A stretch of 64,000 nucleotides of DNA from Comamonadaceae bacterium (GTDB taxonomy: Bacteria; Pseudomonadota; Gammaproteobacteria; Burkholderiales; Burkholderiaceae_C). Made by a program: the position numbers and the translations under genes. A model generated the notes under the pieces. The model had not been told where the DNA came from. It searched no databases and was given only the letters and a program-made list of their open reading frames with translations. Shown here one piece after another: positions 24,693 through 33,407 of the stretch; position 1 is the stretch's first letter; the number at the start of each line of letters is the position of its first letter. The stretch spans positions 99,827 to 163,826 of the forward strand of contig JAIXOM010000023.1 of assembly GCA_027486755.1 (NCBI GenBank). Direction: 5' to 3'.

Positions 24693-25762
24693 TGCGTGCC
24701 TGGGAACTGGGCGACCGCCGCGACGGCGCCATCACTCTGCGGCGTGTCGAGCGGGCTGACCTGAAGCCGGGGCCGGGCCAGGTGGTGATGAAGGTCCATG
24801 CCACCGGCTTGGGCGCGCGCGATGTGAACATCATGAAGACGCCCTGGACCGGGGACAAGCTCAAGCCCTGGCAGAACCCGCCCCCGCCGGACCGCATTCC
24901 CCTGCAGGACAGCGCGGGCGAAGTGCTGGCCCTGGGTGAAGGCGTTACGGGTGTGGCCTTGGGCGAGCGGGTGATTGCCACCCACTACCCGAAGTTCATC
25001 GACGGCGCCTGGGACTTTGAGACCATGGCGCTCGATGACTTCGGCGACTGCTTCGACGGCTTCCTGGCAGATCAGGCGCTGGTGCCGGCCGGCGCGCTGG
25101 TGCGCATTCCGGACTACCTGAGCTGGGAGCAGGCGTCGACGCTCCAGAGCTCAGGCCTGACGCCTTGGCGTGGCCTGGTGGATGAGGCCCGCACACGCGC
25201 CGGCGAGACGGTGCTGTGCCTGGGGACCGGCAACGTGTCAGTCTTCGGTGTGCAGATCGCGCGGATGCTGGGCGCTAAGGTCATCGTCACCTCCTCTGAC
25301 GATGGCAAACTGGCCCGCTTGATGGCCATGGGTGCGCATGCTGGCATCAATTATGTGACCCATCCCGATTGGCATCAGGAGGTGATGGCGCTGACCGCGG
25401 GCCGCGGCGCCGACGTCATTCTCAACACGATAGGCCTGGCCGAACTCGAGCGCTGCTTGCTGGCCTGCGCCTCGAATGCACGCGTGCTGTACGTGGGCGC
25501 GCGGCCGGTGGCGGGGGCGACAGCTGGCGCAATCAACCTGGCGCAGTTGCCTAACCTGGTGGCACGTTGTGTGAGCATCAAGGGCTATACGGTGGGTAGC
25601 CTGCGCATGTTCGAGGACTTTCTGCGCGCTTGCGACACGCATCGCCTGCAGCCCTGCATAGACCGGGTGTTCGGCTTCGACGATGTGCTTGAAGCGGTCA
25701 AGTACTACCAGACGGGGGCCAAGCTGGGCAAGGTGGTGATCCGGGTCAGTGCTTCGGGCTGA
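24692..25762 (+). CDS. Medium-chain dehydrogenase/reductase (quinone oxidoreductase-like)
   Basis: This 356-residue MDR protein has a GroES-like N domain (Q-D-S-A-G-E-V-L-A-L-G-E-G about 70) and a Rossmann domain with the nucleotide loop G-T-G-N-V-S-V-F-G about 174. The G-H-E motif with catalytic-zinc cysteines of alcohol dehydrogenases is not present, so it is probably a zinc-independent NAD(P)H-dependent reductase or dehydrogenase. The start overlaps the preceding stop (TGATG). Its place after the CoA ligase and receptors suggests a later oxidation-reduction step. Confidence 0.88.
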   Translation: MRAWELGDRRDGAITLRRVERADLKPGPGQVVMKVHATGLGARDVNIMKTPWTGDKLKPWQNPPPPDRIPLQDSAGEVLALGEGVTGVALGERVIATHYPKFIDGAWDFETMALDDFGDCFDGFLADQALVPAGALVRIPDYLSWEQASTLQSSGLTPWRGLVDEARTRAGETVLCLGTGNVSVFGVQIARMLGAKVIVTSSDDGKLARLMAMGAHAGINYVTHPDWHQEVMALTAGRGADVILNTIGLAELERCLLACASNARVLYVGARPVAGATAGAINLAQLPNLVARCVSIKGYTVGSLRMFEDFLRACDTHRLQPCIDRVFGFDDVLEAVKYYQTGAKLGKVVIRVSASG

Positions 25763-25772
25763 GCCTCCAGGC

Positions 25773-26579
25773 ATGACGAACCCCGTCGCCATGGACAGCC
25801 CATCGAAGGATCCGCGCTTCGTCACCGCGCTGGCGCGCGGACTGGACATCCTGCGTTGTTTCACCCCCGACCGGCAGGAACTGGGCACCACCGAAATCAG
25901 CAAGCTGACCGGCCTGCCGCAGGCCACCGTCTGGCGTCTGTGCTACACCCTGCAGCAGCAGGGCTGCCTGATGCCGGGCCGCAGCGCCGACAAGCTGCGC
26001 ACCGCGCCTGGTGTCTTGCTGCTCGGGCACGCCGCCATCACCTTCGGCGGGCTGGGCGACTTTGCGCTGCCGCTGATGCGGCCTGTGGCCGATGCCTTCG
26101 AGGCCTCAGTCTCGCTGACGGCGCGCGATCGGCATGTGATGGTGATCGTGCAGCGCAGTGAGGCCGTCGGCATTGTCAATGTCAATTTGCACATCGGGTC
26201 CACCCTCAGCCTGAGCTCGTCTTCGGTGGGCGGCGCCTGGCTGGCGGCCGTGTCTGTGCAAGAGCGCGAGGCGGCGTTGCAGGCCTTCGCCGCCGAGCAC
26301 CCGGACGAGTGGCTACAGGCGCGCGAGCATGTGGAGCAGGCGCTGTCCGACTACCGCAAGCACGGCTTCGTCTTCAACCTTGGCCGCTCGCATCCCGACA
26401 TCAATGCCATCGGCGTACCGGTGGTGTCGCCAGACGGGCGCACGGTGATGGCCCTGACCTGTGGAGGATTGCGCGCGCGCATGAGCAAAGACAAGCTGAC
26501 CAAACAGGTGGCGCCCGAACTTAAGCGACTGGCCCAGCAGATTGCGCCAGCGCTGGGGGTAGAAGGAGCTCGGCGCTAA
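25773..26579 (+). CDS. IclR-family transcriptional regulator
   Basis: This regulator of about 268 residues has a winged-helix N domain (A-L-A-R-G-L-D-I-L-R-C-F, then T-G-L-P-Q-A-T-V-W-R-L as recognition helix) and an effector-binding C domain with S-S-S-S-V-G-G-A-W-L and G-V-P-V-V-S-P-D-G. It is the last gene of the catabolic operon, 10 nt after the reductase, and probably controls it in response to a pathway acid. The inverted repeats at 18231-18284 are candidate targets. The start may instead be ATG 25791. Confidence 0.9.
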   Translation: MTNPVAMDSPSKDPRFVTALARGLDILRCFTPDRQELGTTEISKLTGLPQATVWRLCYTLQQQGCLMPGRSADKLRTAPGVLLLGHAAITFGGLGDFALPLMRPVADAFEASVSLTARDRHVMVIVQRSEAVGIVNVNLHIGSTLSLSSSSVGGAWLAAVSVQEREAALQAFAAEHPDEWLQAREHVEQALSDYRKHGFVFNLGRSHPDINAIGVPVVSPDGRTVMALTCGGLRARMSKDKLTKQVAPELKRLAQQIAPALGVEGARR

Positions 26580-26646
26580 ACGGTCTTGCGGGTCTTGTCG
26601 GTCTCTGCGCACCCGCGTTGCAGCCAGGGCGGCTCTGAAGCTAGAC

Positions 26647-27624
26647 CTACTTAGAGCGGTCCACGTTGGTTGCCGGATTCATGGGCCGCAGAATCTCCCC
26701 CCGCCGCCAGGCGTGCAGGCTTTCTACCAGCTGTCCGAACCAGAACCGGTAGTTGTCCTCGGTGACATAGCCGATGTGCGGCGTTAGCAGGGTGTTAGGC
26801 GTGCGGCGCAGCCTATGGTCCATCGGCAGGGGCTCGGCCGCATACACATCGAGGGCCGCCCCAGCAATGCGGCCGCTTTCCAGGGACTGGACCAGAGCCG
26901 CTTCGTCCACGATCTGCGCCCGCGAGGTGTTGATCAGGCAGGCCGTCGGTTTCATCAGCGCAAGCTCGGCCGCGCCAATGGCGCCCTCAGTACGGCGACT
27001 GAGCTGGGTATGGATGGACAAGATGTCCGAGCGGCGCAGCAAGTCTTGCTTGCTCACATACTCAACCCCTGCCGCTGCACAGGCCTCGGGCGTGAGGTTG
27101 TTGCTCCAAGCCAGGGTATGCATGCCAAAGGCCTGGGCCACCCGCGTAACCTGCAGCCCCAGGGTGCCCAGACCAAAAACGCCCAGGGTGCGGCCATGAA
27201 GGTCCTTGCCGACTTGGGTCTGCCAAGGTTCGTCTCCGCGCCGCAGTCGCGCGTCCTCGCCGGGAATGTCGCGCATCAAGGCGTGAATCAAGCCCCAGGT
27301 CAGCTCGGCGGTCGGATAGGCCTTGGAGTCGGATCCGATTACGGTGATGCCTAAATCGGCGGCGGCGTGCAGGTCGATGGCAGGGTTGCGCGCCCCGCTG
27401 GACAGCAGCAGCTTGAGCTTGGGCAGCAGGGACAACTGGTGGCGGTCGAACACCGTGCGCTCGCGCATGGCCACCACAATCTCGTCATCGGCGATAGCAT
27501 GCGCCACGGCCTGCGGCGTCTCGTAGTGCTGCCGGTGGACGGTAATGCTCAGGCCCAGCCCGCTCCAGTCGGCCAGCGACAGGGCCATGCCCTGGTAGTC
27601 GTCAAGGATGGCGCACCGGGTCAT
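26647..27624 (-). CDS. D-2-hydroxyacid dehydrogenase family protein
   Basis: This protein of about 325 residues has the NAD-binding loop G-V-F-G-L-G-T-L-G, the signature with I-N-T-S-R-A-Q-I-V-D and the catalytic His of L-T-P-H-I-G-Y. It would reduce or oxidise a 2-oxo/2-hydroxy acid with NAD(P)H. The M-T-R-C-A-I-L-D-D-Y start matches the first strand of the family. An ATG at 27678 has a better ribosome site (AAGG) and cannot be excluded. It converges on the IclR gene and is not clearly part of that operon. Confidence 0.88.
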   Translation of the reverse strand: MTRCAILDDYQGMALSLADWSGLGLSITVHRQHYETPQAVAHAIADDEIVVAMRERTVFDRHQLSLLPKLKLLLSSGARNPAIDLHAAADLGITVIGSDSKAYPTAELTWGLIHALMRDIPGEDARLRRGDEPWQTQVGKDLHGRTLGVFGLGTLGLQVTRVAQAFGMHTLAWSNNLTPEACAAAGVEYVSKQDLLRRSDILSIHTQLSRRTEGAIGAAELALMKPTACLINTSRAQIVDEAALVQSLESGRIAGAALDVYAAEPLPMDHRLRRTPNTLLTPHIGYVTEDNYRFWFGQLVESLHAWRRGEILRPMNPATNVDRSK

Positions 27625-27777
27625 GGGCAGGGAAGGCTGCGTGCCGTCCGCTCCGTGCGCAAAGTTCTGTTTCACCATCGTAGCCTTGGGCGTTCGTGCC
27701 GATTGAATGGGGGCCACCATTGCCTAGTGGTTTCGACCAGGGGCTAAGTTTGAGTGCTTGAAATCAAGCCCGGAGAA

Positions 27778-28113
27778 CTATACCGCGCGCAAGCGTGCGT
27801 GAGCTCTGTTCTTGCTGCTGCTACCTCCGCACTCCGCGCGCAATTCCTGCAAGACTTCTGGGTGAGCCACCGCGACGCGCAGCAGCGTCTTGGCCGCGCC
27901 CGTCGGTGATCTGCGACCCTGTTCCCAGTCTTGAAGCGTTCTGGCCGAGACGCCCAAGAGCGCCGCAAATGCTTGCTGAGACAACCCAACTTTCGAGCGT
28001 GCCTCTGCCGCCTCAGGCAGCTTGACCTGCGTGGTTCGTGCGGCCTCGCCACGTTTCATTTGCTTTACGGATTCAAGCAAATCCTTCTGGAATTTTTCCA
28101 TCTCAGAGGGCAT
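27778..28113 (-). CDS. HTH (Xre/HigA-like) antitoxin
   Basis: This 111-residue protein has a helix-turn-helix: V-G-L-S-Q-Q-A-F-A-A-L-L-G-V-S-A-R-T-L at about 42-60, followed by W-E-Q-G-R-R-S-P-T-G. This is the layout of antitoxins (NadS/HigA group) encoded after a RelE/HigB-type toxin. AAGGAG 6 nt upstream supports ATG 28113. It overlaps the toxin frame by 11 nt. The toxin frame carries a stop, so this protein may now act alone, still binding the upstream operator. Confidence 0.85.
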   Translation of the reverse strand: MPSEMEKFQKDLLESVKQMKRGEAARTTQVKLPEAAEARSKVGLSQQAFAALLGVSARTLQDWEQGRRSPTGAAKTLLRVAVAHPEVLQELRAECGGSSSKNRAHARLRAV

Positions 28114-28417
28114 CTTCAACTCCTTGCTTTAACTCCACCAAAAAAGATGTGGGGAATTTGTCGAACTGGGCCTTCTTGTAGACGATCAAGAGTCAAATGG
28201 TTTCGGTGCTCGCGCTGAAGTAGATGACTCTGGCACCACCGCGTTTGCCTTGGCCAGACGATGTCCAACGAAGCTTCCGGCAGCCACCGCTGCCTCGGAT
28301 CACGTCGCCAGCCTCTGGGTTGGCGGCGATCCAGTTGATGAACTCAACGCGCTCGGCCTCCTGCCAGACTTCACTGGCATAGCGTTGGAAGACAGCGGTT
28401 TCAGCAACTGTTCTCAC
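28103..28417 (-). pseudogene. RelE/HigB-type toxin gene with an in-frame TGA at codon 75
   Basis: From ATG 28417 the frame reads M-R-T-V-A-E-T with E-F-I-N-W-I-A-A-N-P-E-A-G-D and G-G-A-R-V-I-Y-F, typical of this toxin family. TGA occurs at 28195-28193. Beyond it the same frame continues L-L-I-V-Y-K-K-A-Q-F-D-K-F to a second TGA at 28105-28103, restoring the family's normal length of about 104 residues. A Trp codon in homologues is expected near this place, so one TGG to TGA change explains the break. Confidence 0.8.
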
Positions 28418-28427
28418 GGGTGTGAAT

Positions 28428-28444
28428 ATACGGCATTGCCGTAT
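28428..28444. promoter_or_regulatory. Operator candidate of the toxin-antitoxin operon
   Basis: ATACGGC and GCCGTAT form a perfect 7-bp inverted repeat with a 3-nt spacer, 11 bp upstream of the toxin start codon. HTH antitoxins usually autoregulate from such a palindrome. Confidence 0.6.
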
Positions 28445-28532
28445 TTTTGCAAGCCCAGTGCCATGCCGTTCCCTGTGTATTCAGCGGCTGCCATCCCAAT
28501 GAAACATGATGTCGGGTACGCAGCACCAGAAT

Positions 28533-29390
28533 TCACGGTGTTGCTCCCTCACGCGGCTCAACGAATGCAAAGCCTGTTTGCCTCTGTTCCGGTGTGGTGG
28601 CGGTGGTCACGGGTGCTGGGTTGATGAGCGCCCTGGCCAAAAGCCTGGCTGGCCCGGTGGCGGTTGTGGAGTTGGGGGCTGAGCCAAAGTGAACTGGCGG
28701 CTGAGGTGGGCGGCTGACATGACTTTGGCCGTTTTGTGCGTCAAGTGCGCGCTCAGCGCGAAGAAAATCAAGCGCAGCCGCCCGCTGTTCAGTGGCTGTG
28801 CAGGTGCCGCCCAAGGCCACATGAACATCTCGCCAGCCGTAAATCTTGACGCCACTGCGTTCGTAGGTTTCTTCACCACCGTAGATCAGCCAAGGCGCGA
28901 GAGCCAAGCCCTCTGCCATGCGGGTGGCGCGTTGGCCGGCACGGATGGTGTCGCTGGTGATGGTTTGCCCGGACTTGATTTCGACCATTTGCAGCTGCTC
29001 GCCCTGCTCAAAAATCAGGTCGGCTTCCAGGCCGTTGTTGTCGCGCCAGAAATACAGATCAGCAGGCTGGCCCCCGCTTGTAACGTGCCTTGATGAACTC
29101 CGCCACGACCCAGTTTTCAAACAGCGCGCCACGCAGCGGGTGCAGGCCAAGCACCTCCTCGCTGCGGATGCCGAGCAGCCAGCTGGCCAGGCCGGTGTCG
29201 AGAAAGTACAGCTTGGGCATTTTCACCAAGCGCTTACCAAAATTGCGGTGGTAGGGCGGCAGGAGGTGGATGAACTCGCTAGATTCGAGCACAGCGAGCC
29301 AGCTTTTGGCGGTATGGGCGGTAATGCCTGCTTCGCTGGCCAGCGCTGGGCTTCGTCAAAGACCGCGCCTAGGCTGAAGCGGGCCAGCAT
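28533..29390 (-). pseudogene. Remnant of a DUF4143-containing AAA ATPase, deleted and frameshifted
   Basis: Three pieces of one ancestral gene are visible. From 29390 a short piece reads L-A-R-F-S-L-G-A-V-F-D-E-A-Q-R, a Walker B region. Near 29345 it jumps, in another frame, to G-I-T-A-H-T-A-K-S-W-L-A-V-L-E and then P-K-L-Y-F-L-D-T-G-L-A-S-W-L-L. Near 29071-29075 one extra base in a G/C run shifts the frame, after which P-A-D-L-Y-F-W-R-D and V-E-I-K-S-G-Q follow. The Walker A part is missing. The 3' reading continues past the usual domain end to 28533. Confidence 0.75.
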
Positions 29391-29524
29391 CTATACAAAT
29401 CAATCAATTGACTCAATCGTATATTTTCAGCGCGCAAGAGCGATGCTCATAGATTCGGCCTATTGGGGTTGGTCGAGACCGTTTTTCTTGCGGTCTTGTG
29501 CCTGGCTTATCTCAAGGTCTGGCC

Positions 29525-31405
29525 CTAACGTGCGCAGACGTAGCGCAGCTCAGTGTTGGTCACAGCGTCCGGGGCGATAAATTCCCAGGCGCTGCTCTCC
29601 GTGTTGGAAAGCGCCACCTCGCCGCTGGCCTTGGGGCCACGGAAGGACGTCCACTGCAAGTTACGGCCACGCCGCTGGCGGCAGTCGATTTCACGGAAGA
29701 TGAGAAACGAGCTGGCGCCCGAATCGAGCGGCACCTTGAGGTTAAGGAGCCGCCAGAAACGCCGGTAGTCGCCATCGCGCTGTATCGAGGCCGGGTCGAC
29801 GTAGAACTCGTTGTCCGCGGAGGAGGTGGCTACCAGGATCCAGTTGGCCGCAGTGGTGCTTGCGGCTGTCCGGCGGCCTTCACCGCTGAAGGCCAGGTCA
29901 TCCAGGACGCAAAAATCCTGCTGTCGTTTTTCCTCGAAGGCGCCCGATTTGTATTCCACCCGGACGTCAAAGACGCAGCCGAGTGCGGCCGCTGGCTCGA
30001 CTTTGAAGCGATCGCCGTTGGCAATGACGCTGCTGCCCAGCTGGTCCGTCCCCCAGCTGCTGGCAGAAGTGGAGGACACAAATACCCGGAAGATGGATTC
30101 GCCCGAGCGGTTGATCAGCCACACCGCGGTGTTGCCACTGGCCGGTGCCGCGCTTGGCTCCGGTGCTCTTTGCGCCGGCGAGGCCGAAGGCGGCCCCGAG
30201 CATTCCACCCGGTGGGTAAAGCCGCGCAAGGTGTCAGCCAGCTGGGCGGTGTCGAGCGCGGCGCCACGCTCCACGGCTCGGGTTGCGATCGCGTTCTTGC
30301 GCAGAAAATCTGCCAGGGCTTGCGGTGAGACGGCGAAGTTCACGTTCTGCGGAATGTCGCCGGTCGCCCGCGACACCGCGGCGGCATTGAGCTTGGCCGC
30401 AACAACGCCGATCACGCTGCCGGCCGAATCCACCAGTGCCCCGCCGCTGTTGCCCGGCTGTACCGGCGTGGTGATTTGTATCTGATTGACCGAGTCGCGC
30501 ATGCCACGCAAGCTGCTCACCACCCCGTTGGTGAAGTTGCCGCCTTCGCTGAGCAAGCCGGTCAGGGGAAAGCCGAATGCGTATGCGGCCTCGCCCAGGC
30601 GTATGCTGCCGGCTCGGCGGATCGACGCCACTGGACCCGACAGGCCGGTGACGCGCACCAGCGCCAGATCGACCAGATCGTCGGCGTCGACCAACTTGGC
30701 GGCGCGCCGTCCATCGGGCGAGACGATATCGAGGCGCTGACAGTTGGCCGCCACATGGTGGTTGGTGATCAGCAGCCCGGGCGCCACCAAAAAGCCCGTG
30801 CCGGTGGAGGGCGCCTGCTCGCTGCCTCGCCGGTTTTCCGCTTCGAGCCGCTTCTTGCGCTCTGCTTCCAACTGCGCCTCCAGCTGCACGCGCCGCTGCC
30901 GCTCGGACTGGGCTTCAGCCAGCAGCCGGTCTCTTTCGGCCCGGCTGGGGTCGGCCGGACTGGCGGCTGTGGGCCGAGGGCTGCTGCTGAACGGAAAGCG
31001 CTGGGTGCTGAGCGCAAAAGCTTGGGTCAAATTCCCGTCTGACCACTGACCCGATCGGGTGACGGAGCCGTCGGGGCCGTATTCGATCCCCAAACCCTCC
31101 CGCTTGCCGTCCTGATACTCGCCGACGAACCTCACCCCGTTGGCAAAGGTATAGGCGCCTCGTCCGTGGCGAAGCCCGTCGCGGAACTCGCCGGCATAGG
31201 TCGCGCCGCTGGAAAAGTAGTAGGTGCCCTGGCCGTGATAGCGGTCGTTGCGGAACTCTCCGACGTACCTCTCACTCTTGTCTGCCAAAGTTCCAAAGCA
31301 CTGATGCCACCGAACGCTGACGTCTGTCGGGCACGGCGGCAGCGCCGACTGCGCTGCTGCGGTCAGCGGGAGCAGCAAGGTCAGAATCCGCAATAAGTGC
31401 TTCAT
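29525..31405 (-). CDS. Secreted multidomain protein: MORN repeats, coiled coil, trypsin-like protease, adhesin-E-like domain
   Basis: This 626-residue protein starts M-K-H-L-L-R-I-L-T with a signal peptide ending near A-A-A-Q-S. Three MORN repeats (Y-V-G-E-F, Y-A-G-E-F, F-V-G-E-Y) lie at about 47-112. A charged coiled coil at 155-193 follows, then a trypsin/HtrA-like domain from 201 with triad His217 (T-N-H-H-V), Asp246 (D-L-V-D-L-A) and Ser320 (G-N-S-G-G). The last 120 residues resemble surface-adhesin E-like domains (N-E-F-Y-V-D-P, R-E-I-D-C). It probably works in the periplasm or at the surface. Its substrate is unknown. Confidence 0.82.
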   Translation of the reverse strand: MKHLLRILTLLLPLTAAAQSALPPCPTDVSVRWHQCFGTLADKSERYVGEFRNDRYHGQGTYYFSSGATYAGEFRDGLRHGRGAYTFANGVRFVGEYQDGKREGLGIEYGPDGSVTRSGQWSDGNLTQAFALSTQRFPFSSSPRPTAASPADPSRAERDRLLAEAQSERQRRVQLEAQLEAERKKRLEAENRRGSEQAPSTGTGFLVAPGLLITNHHVAANCQRLDIVSPDGRRAAKLVDADDLVDLALVRVTGLSGPVASIRRAGSIRLGEAAYAFGFPLTGLLSEGGNFTNGVVSSLRGMRDSVNQIQITTPVQPGNSGGALVDSAGSVIGVVAAKLNAAAVSRATGDIPQNVNFAVSPQALADFLRKNAIATRAVERGAALDTAQLADTLRGFTHRVECSGPPSASPAQRAPEPSAAPASGNTAVWLINRSGESIFRVFVSSTSASSWGTDQLGSSVIANGDRFKVEPAAALGCVFDVRVEYKSGAFEEKRQQDFCVLDDLAFSGEGRRTAASTTAANWILVATSSADNEFYVDPASIQRDGDYRRFWRLLNLKVPLDSGASSFLIFREIDCRQRRGRNLQWTSFRGPKASGEVALSNTESSAWEFIAPDAVTNTELRYVCAR

Positions 31406-31416
31406 AGGGCCAAAGT

Positions 31417-32061
31417 CTAACCAGCCTGCCAGGCTGGCAGCCGCCAATTGAGCCACAGCGCGGCCATCCGGAGCATGCAGGCGGTGCCGGCCGCCGCCAG
31501 CAGGGCGCCCCACTGCGGCCAGGCCAGGCTGTGCGCCAGCACCATCACCCAACCGCCAGCGAAGGCACACACCGCATAAGGCCGGTGATCGCTGAAGGCG
31601 CGGGGAATCTCATTGCACACGATGTCGCGCAGCACGCCACCAAAGACGGCGGTCACCATGCCCAGCACCACCGCAACGATGGCCGGCATGCCCGCGTCCA
31701 GGGCGATCTGTGTGCCGACTGCGGTGAACAGGCCCAGGCCGAGTGCGTCGGGCCACTGCATGGCGCGCTCGGTCGGCTCCAGGTGACGCGCGCGCATGAA
31801 CACCATGGCCGCCACGCACAGCGCCAGCAGCACCCAGATCCAGCCGGCGTGCTGCATCCAAAACAGCGGGCGGCGGTCGAGCAGCACATCGCGCACCGTC
31901 CCTCCGCCAAAGGCAGCCAGGCCGGCCACCACGCAGATGCCCACCGCATCCAGGCGCTTGCGCGCGCCTTCAATCACGCCTGAGAGCGCAAAGGCCAGCG
32001 TGGCCACCACCTCGATGACGACTTGGGTGTGGGACAGAGCCCAGGGAACGGAATTGGCCAT
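31417..32061 (-). CDS. TRIC/UPF0126-family membrane protein
   Basis: This 214-residue protein has seven hydrophobic helices. The family's two glycine-rich repeats are clear: A-A-F-G-G-G-T-V-R-D-V-L and A-V-F-G-G-V-L-R-D-I-V, each followed by a Pro segment. Bacterial TRIC proteins form trimeric cation channels in the inner membrane. The start M-A-N-S-V-P-W at 32061 was chosen because the upstream extension is not family-like. It is 11 nt from the protease gene on the same strand. Confidence 0.9.
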   Translation of the reverse strand: MANSVPWALSHTQVVIEVVATLAFALSGVIEGARKRLDAVGICVVAGLAAFGGGTVRDVLLDRRPLFWMQHAGWIWVLLALCVAAMVFMRARHLEPTERAMQWPDALGLGLFTAVGTQIALDAGMPAIVAVVLGMVTAVFGGVLRDIVCNEIPRAFSDHRPYAVCAFAGGWVMVLAHSLAWPQWGALLAAAGTACMLRMAALWLNWRLPAWQAG

Positions 32062-32191
32062 GGAGCGCCGATTGTTGCAGCAATGACCAACCCAGCCGGC
32101 GCTGCCGCTGGGCCATACGCCGTCGTACAGCGCGGTCAGCGCGGATGGCGCCTCGGTCGATTCGGTCCTGGGTGGAGTCGCTACACGCGGC

Positions 32192-32749
32192 TCAGTATCG
32201 GTAGGTTCGACCGCTAGCCAGCGCATCGCGCAAGGACACTTCAGCCCAGGTGCCCTGACCTCCCCTGGCCAAAACTTCATCATGCTGGCGGCGTGCCTGG
32301 GCCAGATCGCCCGACTCCACGAAGCCCTGGCCCATGTAGGAGCGAACGAGGAGGTTGTTAGGGTTTTTGTCGATCGCAGCTTGGTAGTACTGGATAGCCT
32401 GATCCATTTGACCGGCTTTGCGCTTGAGGAAACCACGGTAGGTCAGTACGCGGTCGTCGCGCTGATCGGACATGGCGTCAAGCACCAGCGCCGCTGCAAC
32501 GTACCTTTCAAGATATGCCAGTTCTCTGACAGCCTGATAACGATCCTCATCACTCAAGGAACTGGACTTCACCGGCACGCACTTGCCAGCCTTGCGATCA
32601 TGGATCTGGCCTTCAGGACAACGGGGAGTGGGAGTTGGCGCAGGTGGCGTGGTCACGTCATCGCCCGCTGCGAATACCAGCGGAACAAAGAGAGTCCAGG
32701 CTCCCAGGGCAAGTACGCAACGGGCATAGATAGAAGCTGGGGTAAGCAT
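32192..32749 (-). CDS. Exported TPR-repeat protein
   Basis: This 185-residue protein has a signal peptide (V-L-A-L-G-A-W-T-L-F-V-P-L-V-F-A-A), a short Pro/Thr linker, a Cys pair (R-C-P-E-G and K-C-V-P-V) and tetratricopeptide repeats containing A-I-Q-Y-Y-Q-A-A-I-D-K-N-P-N-N. Such proteins are usually scaffolds in the periplasm. GAAGGAG 8 nt upstream supports ATG 32749. The partner is unknown. Confidence 0.75.
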   Translation of the reverse strand: MLTPASIYARCVLALGAWTLFVPLVFAAGDDVTTPPAPTPTPRCPEGQIHDRKAGKCVPVKSSSLSDEDRYQAVRELAYLERYVAAALVLDAMSDQRDDRVLTYRGFLKRKAGQMDQAIQYYQAAIDKNPNNLLVRSYMGQGFVESGDLAQARRQHDEVLARGGQGTWAEVSLRDALASGRTYRY

Positions 32750-32826
32750 GAGATGAACTCCTTCAGTCCAGGGACGTGGCCCAAGGAACCATGAATCGCC
32801 AAGCAGATGGTTCTAGGCACAGAAAC

Positions 32827-32852
32827 GGGAACGCCCCGCATGGGGCGTTTCC
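32827..32852 (-). terminator. Hairpin downstream of the fasciclin gene
   Basis: GGGAACGCCCC and GGGGCGTTTCC form an 11-bp stem with one G-T pair and a 4-nt loop, about 100 bp after the fasciclin stop. The T-run that follows on the minus strand is short, so it is a modest terminator. Confidence 0.45.
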
Positions 32853-32954
32853 AAGAGTACTCAATCGAGCCGAAGAACCCGGTCAGGTACCGATACGAGT
32901 CAGCCAGCTGGACTGTCTGGGACGTTTCGGCGCCCTAGGCGGGCCTTGTCAAGA

Positions 32955-33407
32955 TTACTTAGGGATCACGACGGTGTCGATGACGTGGATGACGCCGTTG
33001 CTCGCGGCAATATCGGTCTTCACGACGTTCGCGTTGTTGACTTTGACGCCGCCGGCGGTGGTCACAGTCAAATTGCTACCCTGCACGGTCTTGACCGCAC
33101 CGGCCTTGACGTCTGCAGCCATGACCTTGCCGGGCACGACGTGATAGGTCAGAACGGCGGTAAGCTTGGCTTTGTCCTTGAGCAGGGCGTCGAGGTCTGC
33201 CTTGGGGATCTTTGCAAAGGCAGCATCGGTAGGAGCGAACACGGTGAAAGGCCCTTTGCCCTTGAGCGTGTCAACCAAGCCGGCGGCGCCCAGGGCGGTG
33301 GCCAGGGTCTTGAAGTCACCAGCGGCGACAGCGGTATCTACGATGTCCTTGGCTTGGGCACCGATTGCAGCCAGGGCAAGAACGGACGAAATCAGCAGTT
33401 TTTTCAT
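32955..33407 (-). CDS. Secreted fasciclin (FAS1) domain protein
   Basis: This 150-residue protein has a signal peptide ([14 protein letters not shown], cleavage after A-Q-A) and a single FAS1 domain with the H1 box [13 protein letters not shown], the central Y-H motif L-T-Y-H-V-V-P-G and the H2 box [12 protein letters not shown]1 proteins mediate adhesion. Single-domain bacterial forms are common and their role is poorly known. AGGA lies 7 nt before the start. Confidence 0.92.
   Translation of the reverse strand: MKKLLISSVLALAAIGAQAKDIVDTAVAAGDFKTLATALGAAGLVDTLKGKGPFTVFAPTDAAFAKIPKADLDALLKDKAKLTAVLTYHVVPGKVMAADVKAGAVKTVQGSNLTVTTAGGVKVNNANVVKTDIAASNGVIHVIDTVVIPK

Noticed and set aside
28193..28195. 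TGA in the toxin as a possible selenocysteine or recoded codon
   Set aside because: The family has Trp or other residues here, and I see no SECIS-like structure or linked selenocysteine gene; a nonsense mutation or read error is simpler.
29477..29495. GACCG/CGGTC hairpin near the end of the protease gene
   Set aside because: Five-bp stem with a 9-nt loop and no T-run in the relevant direction.
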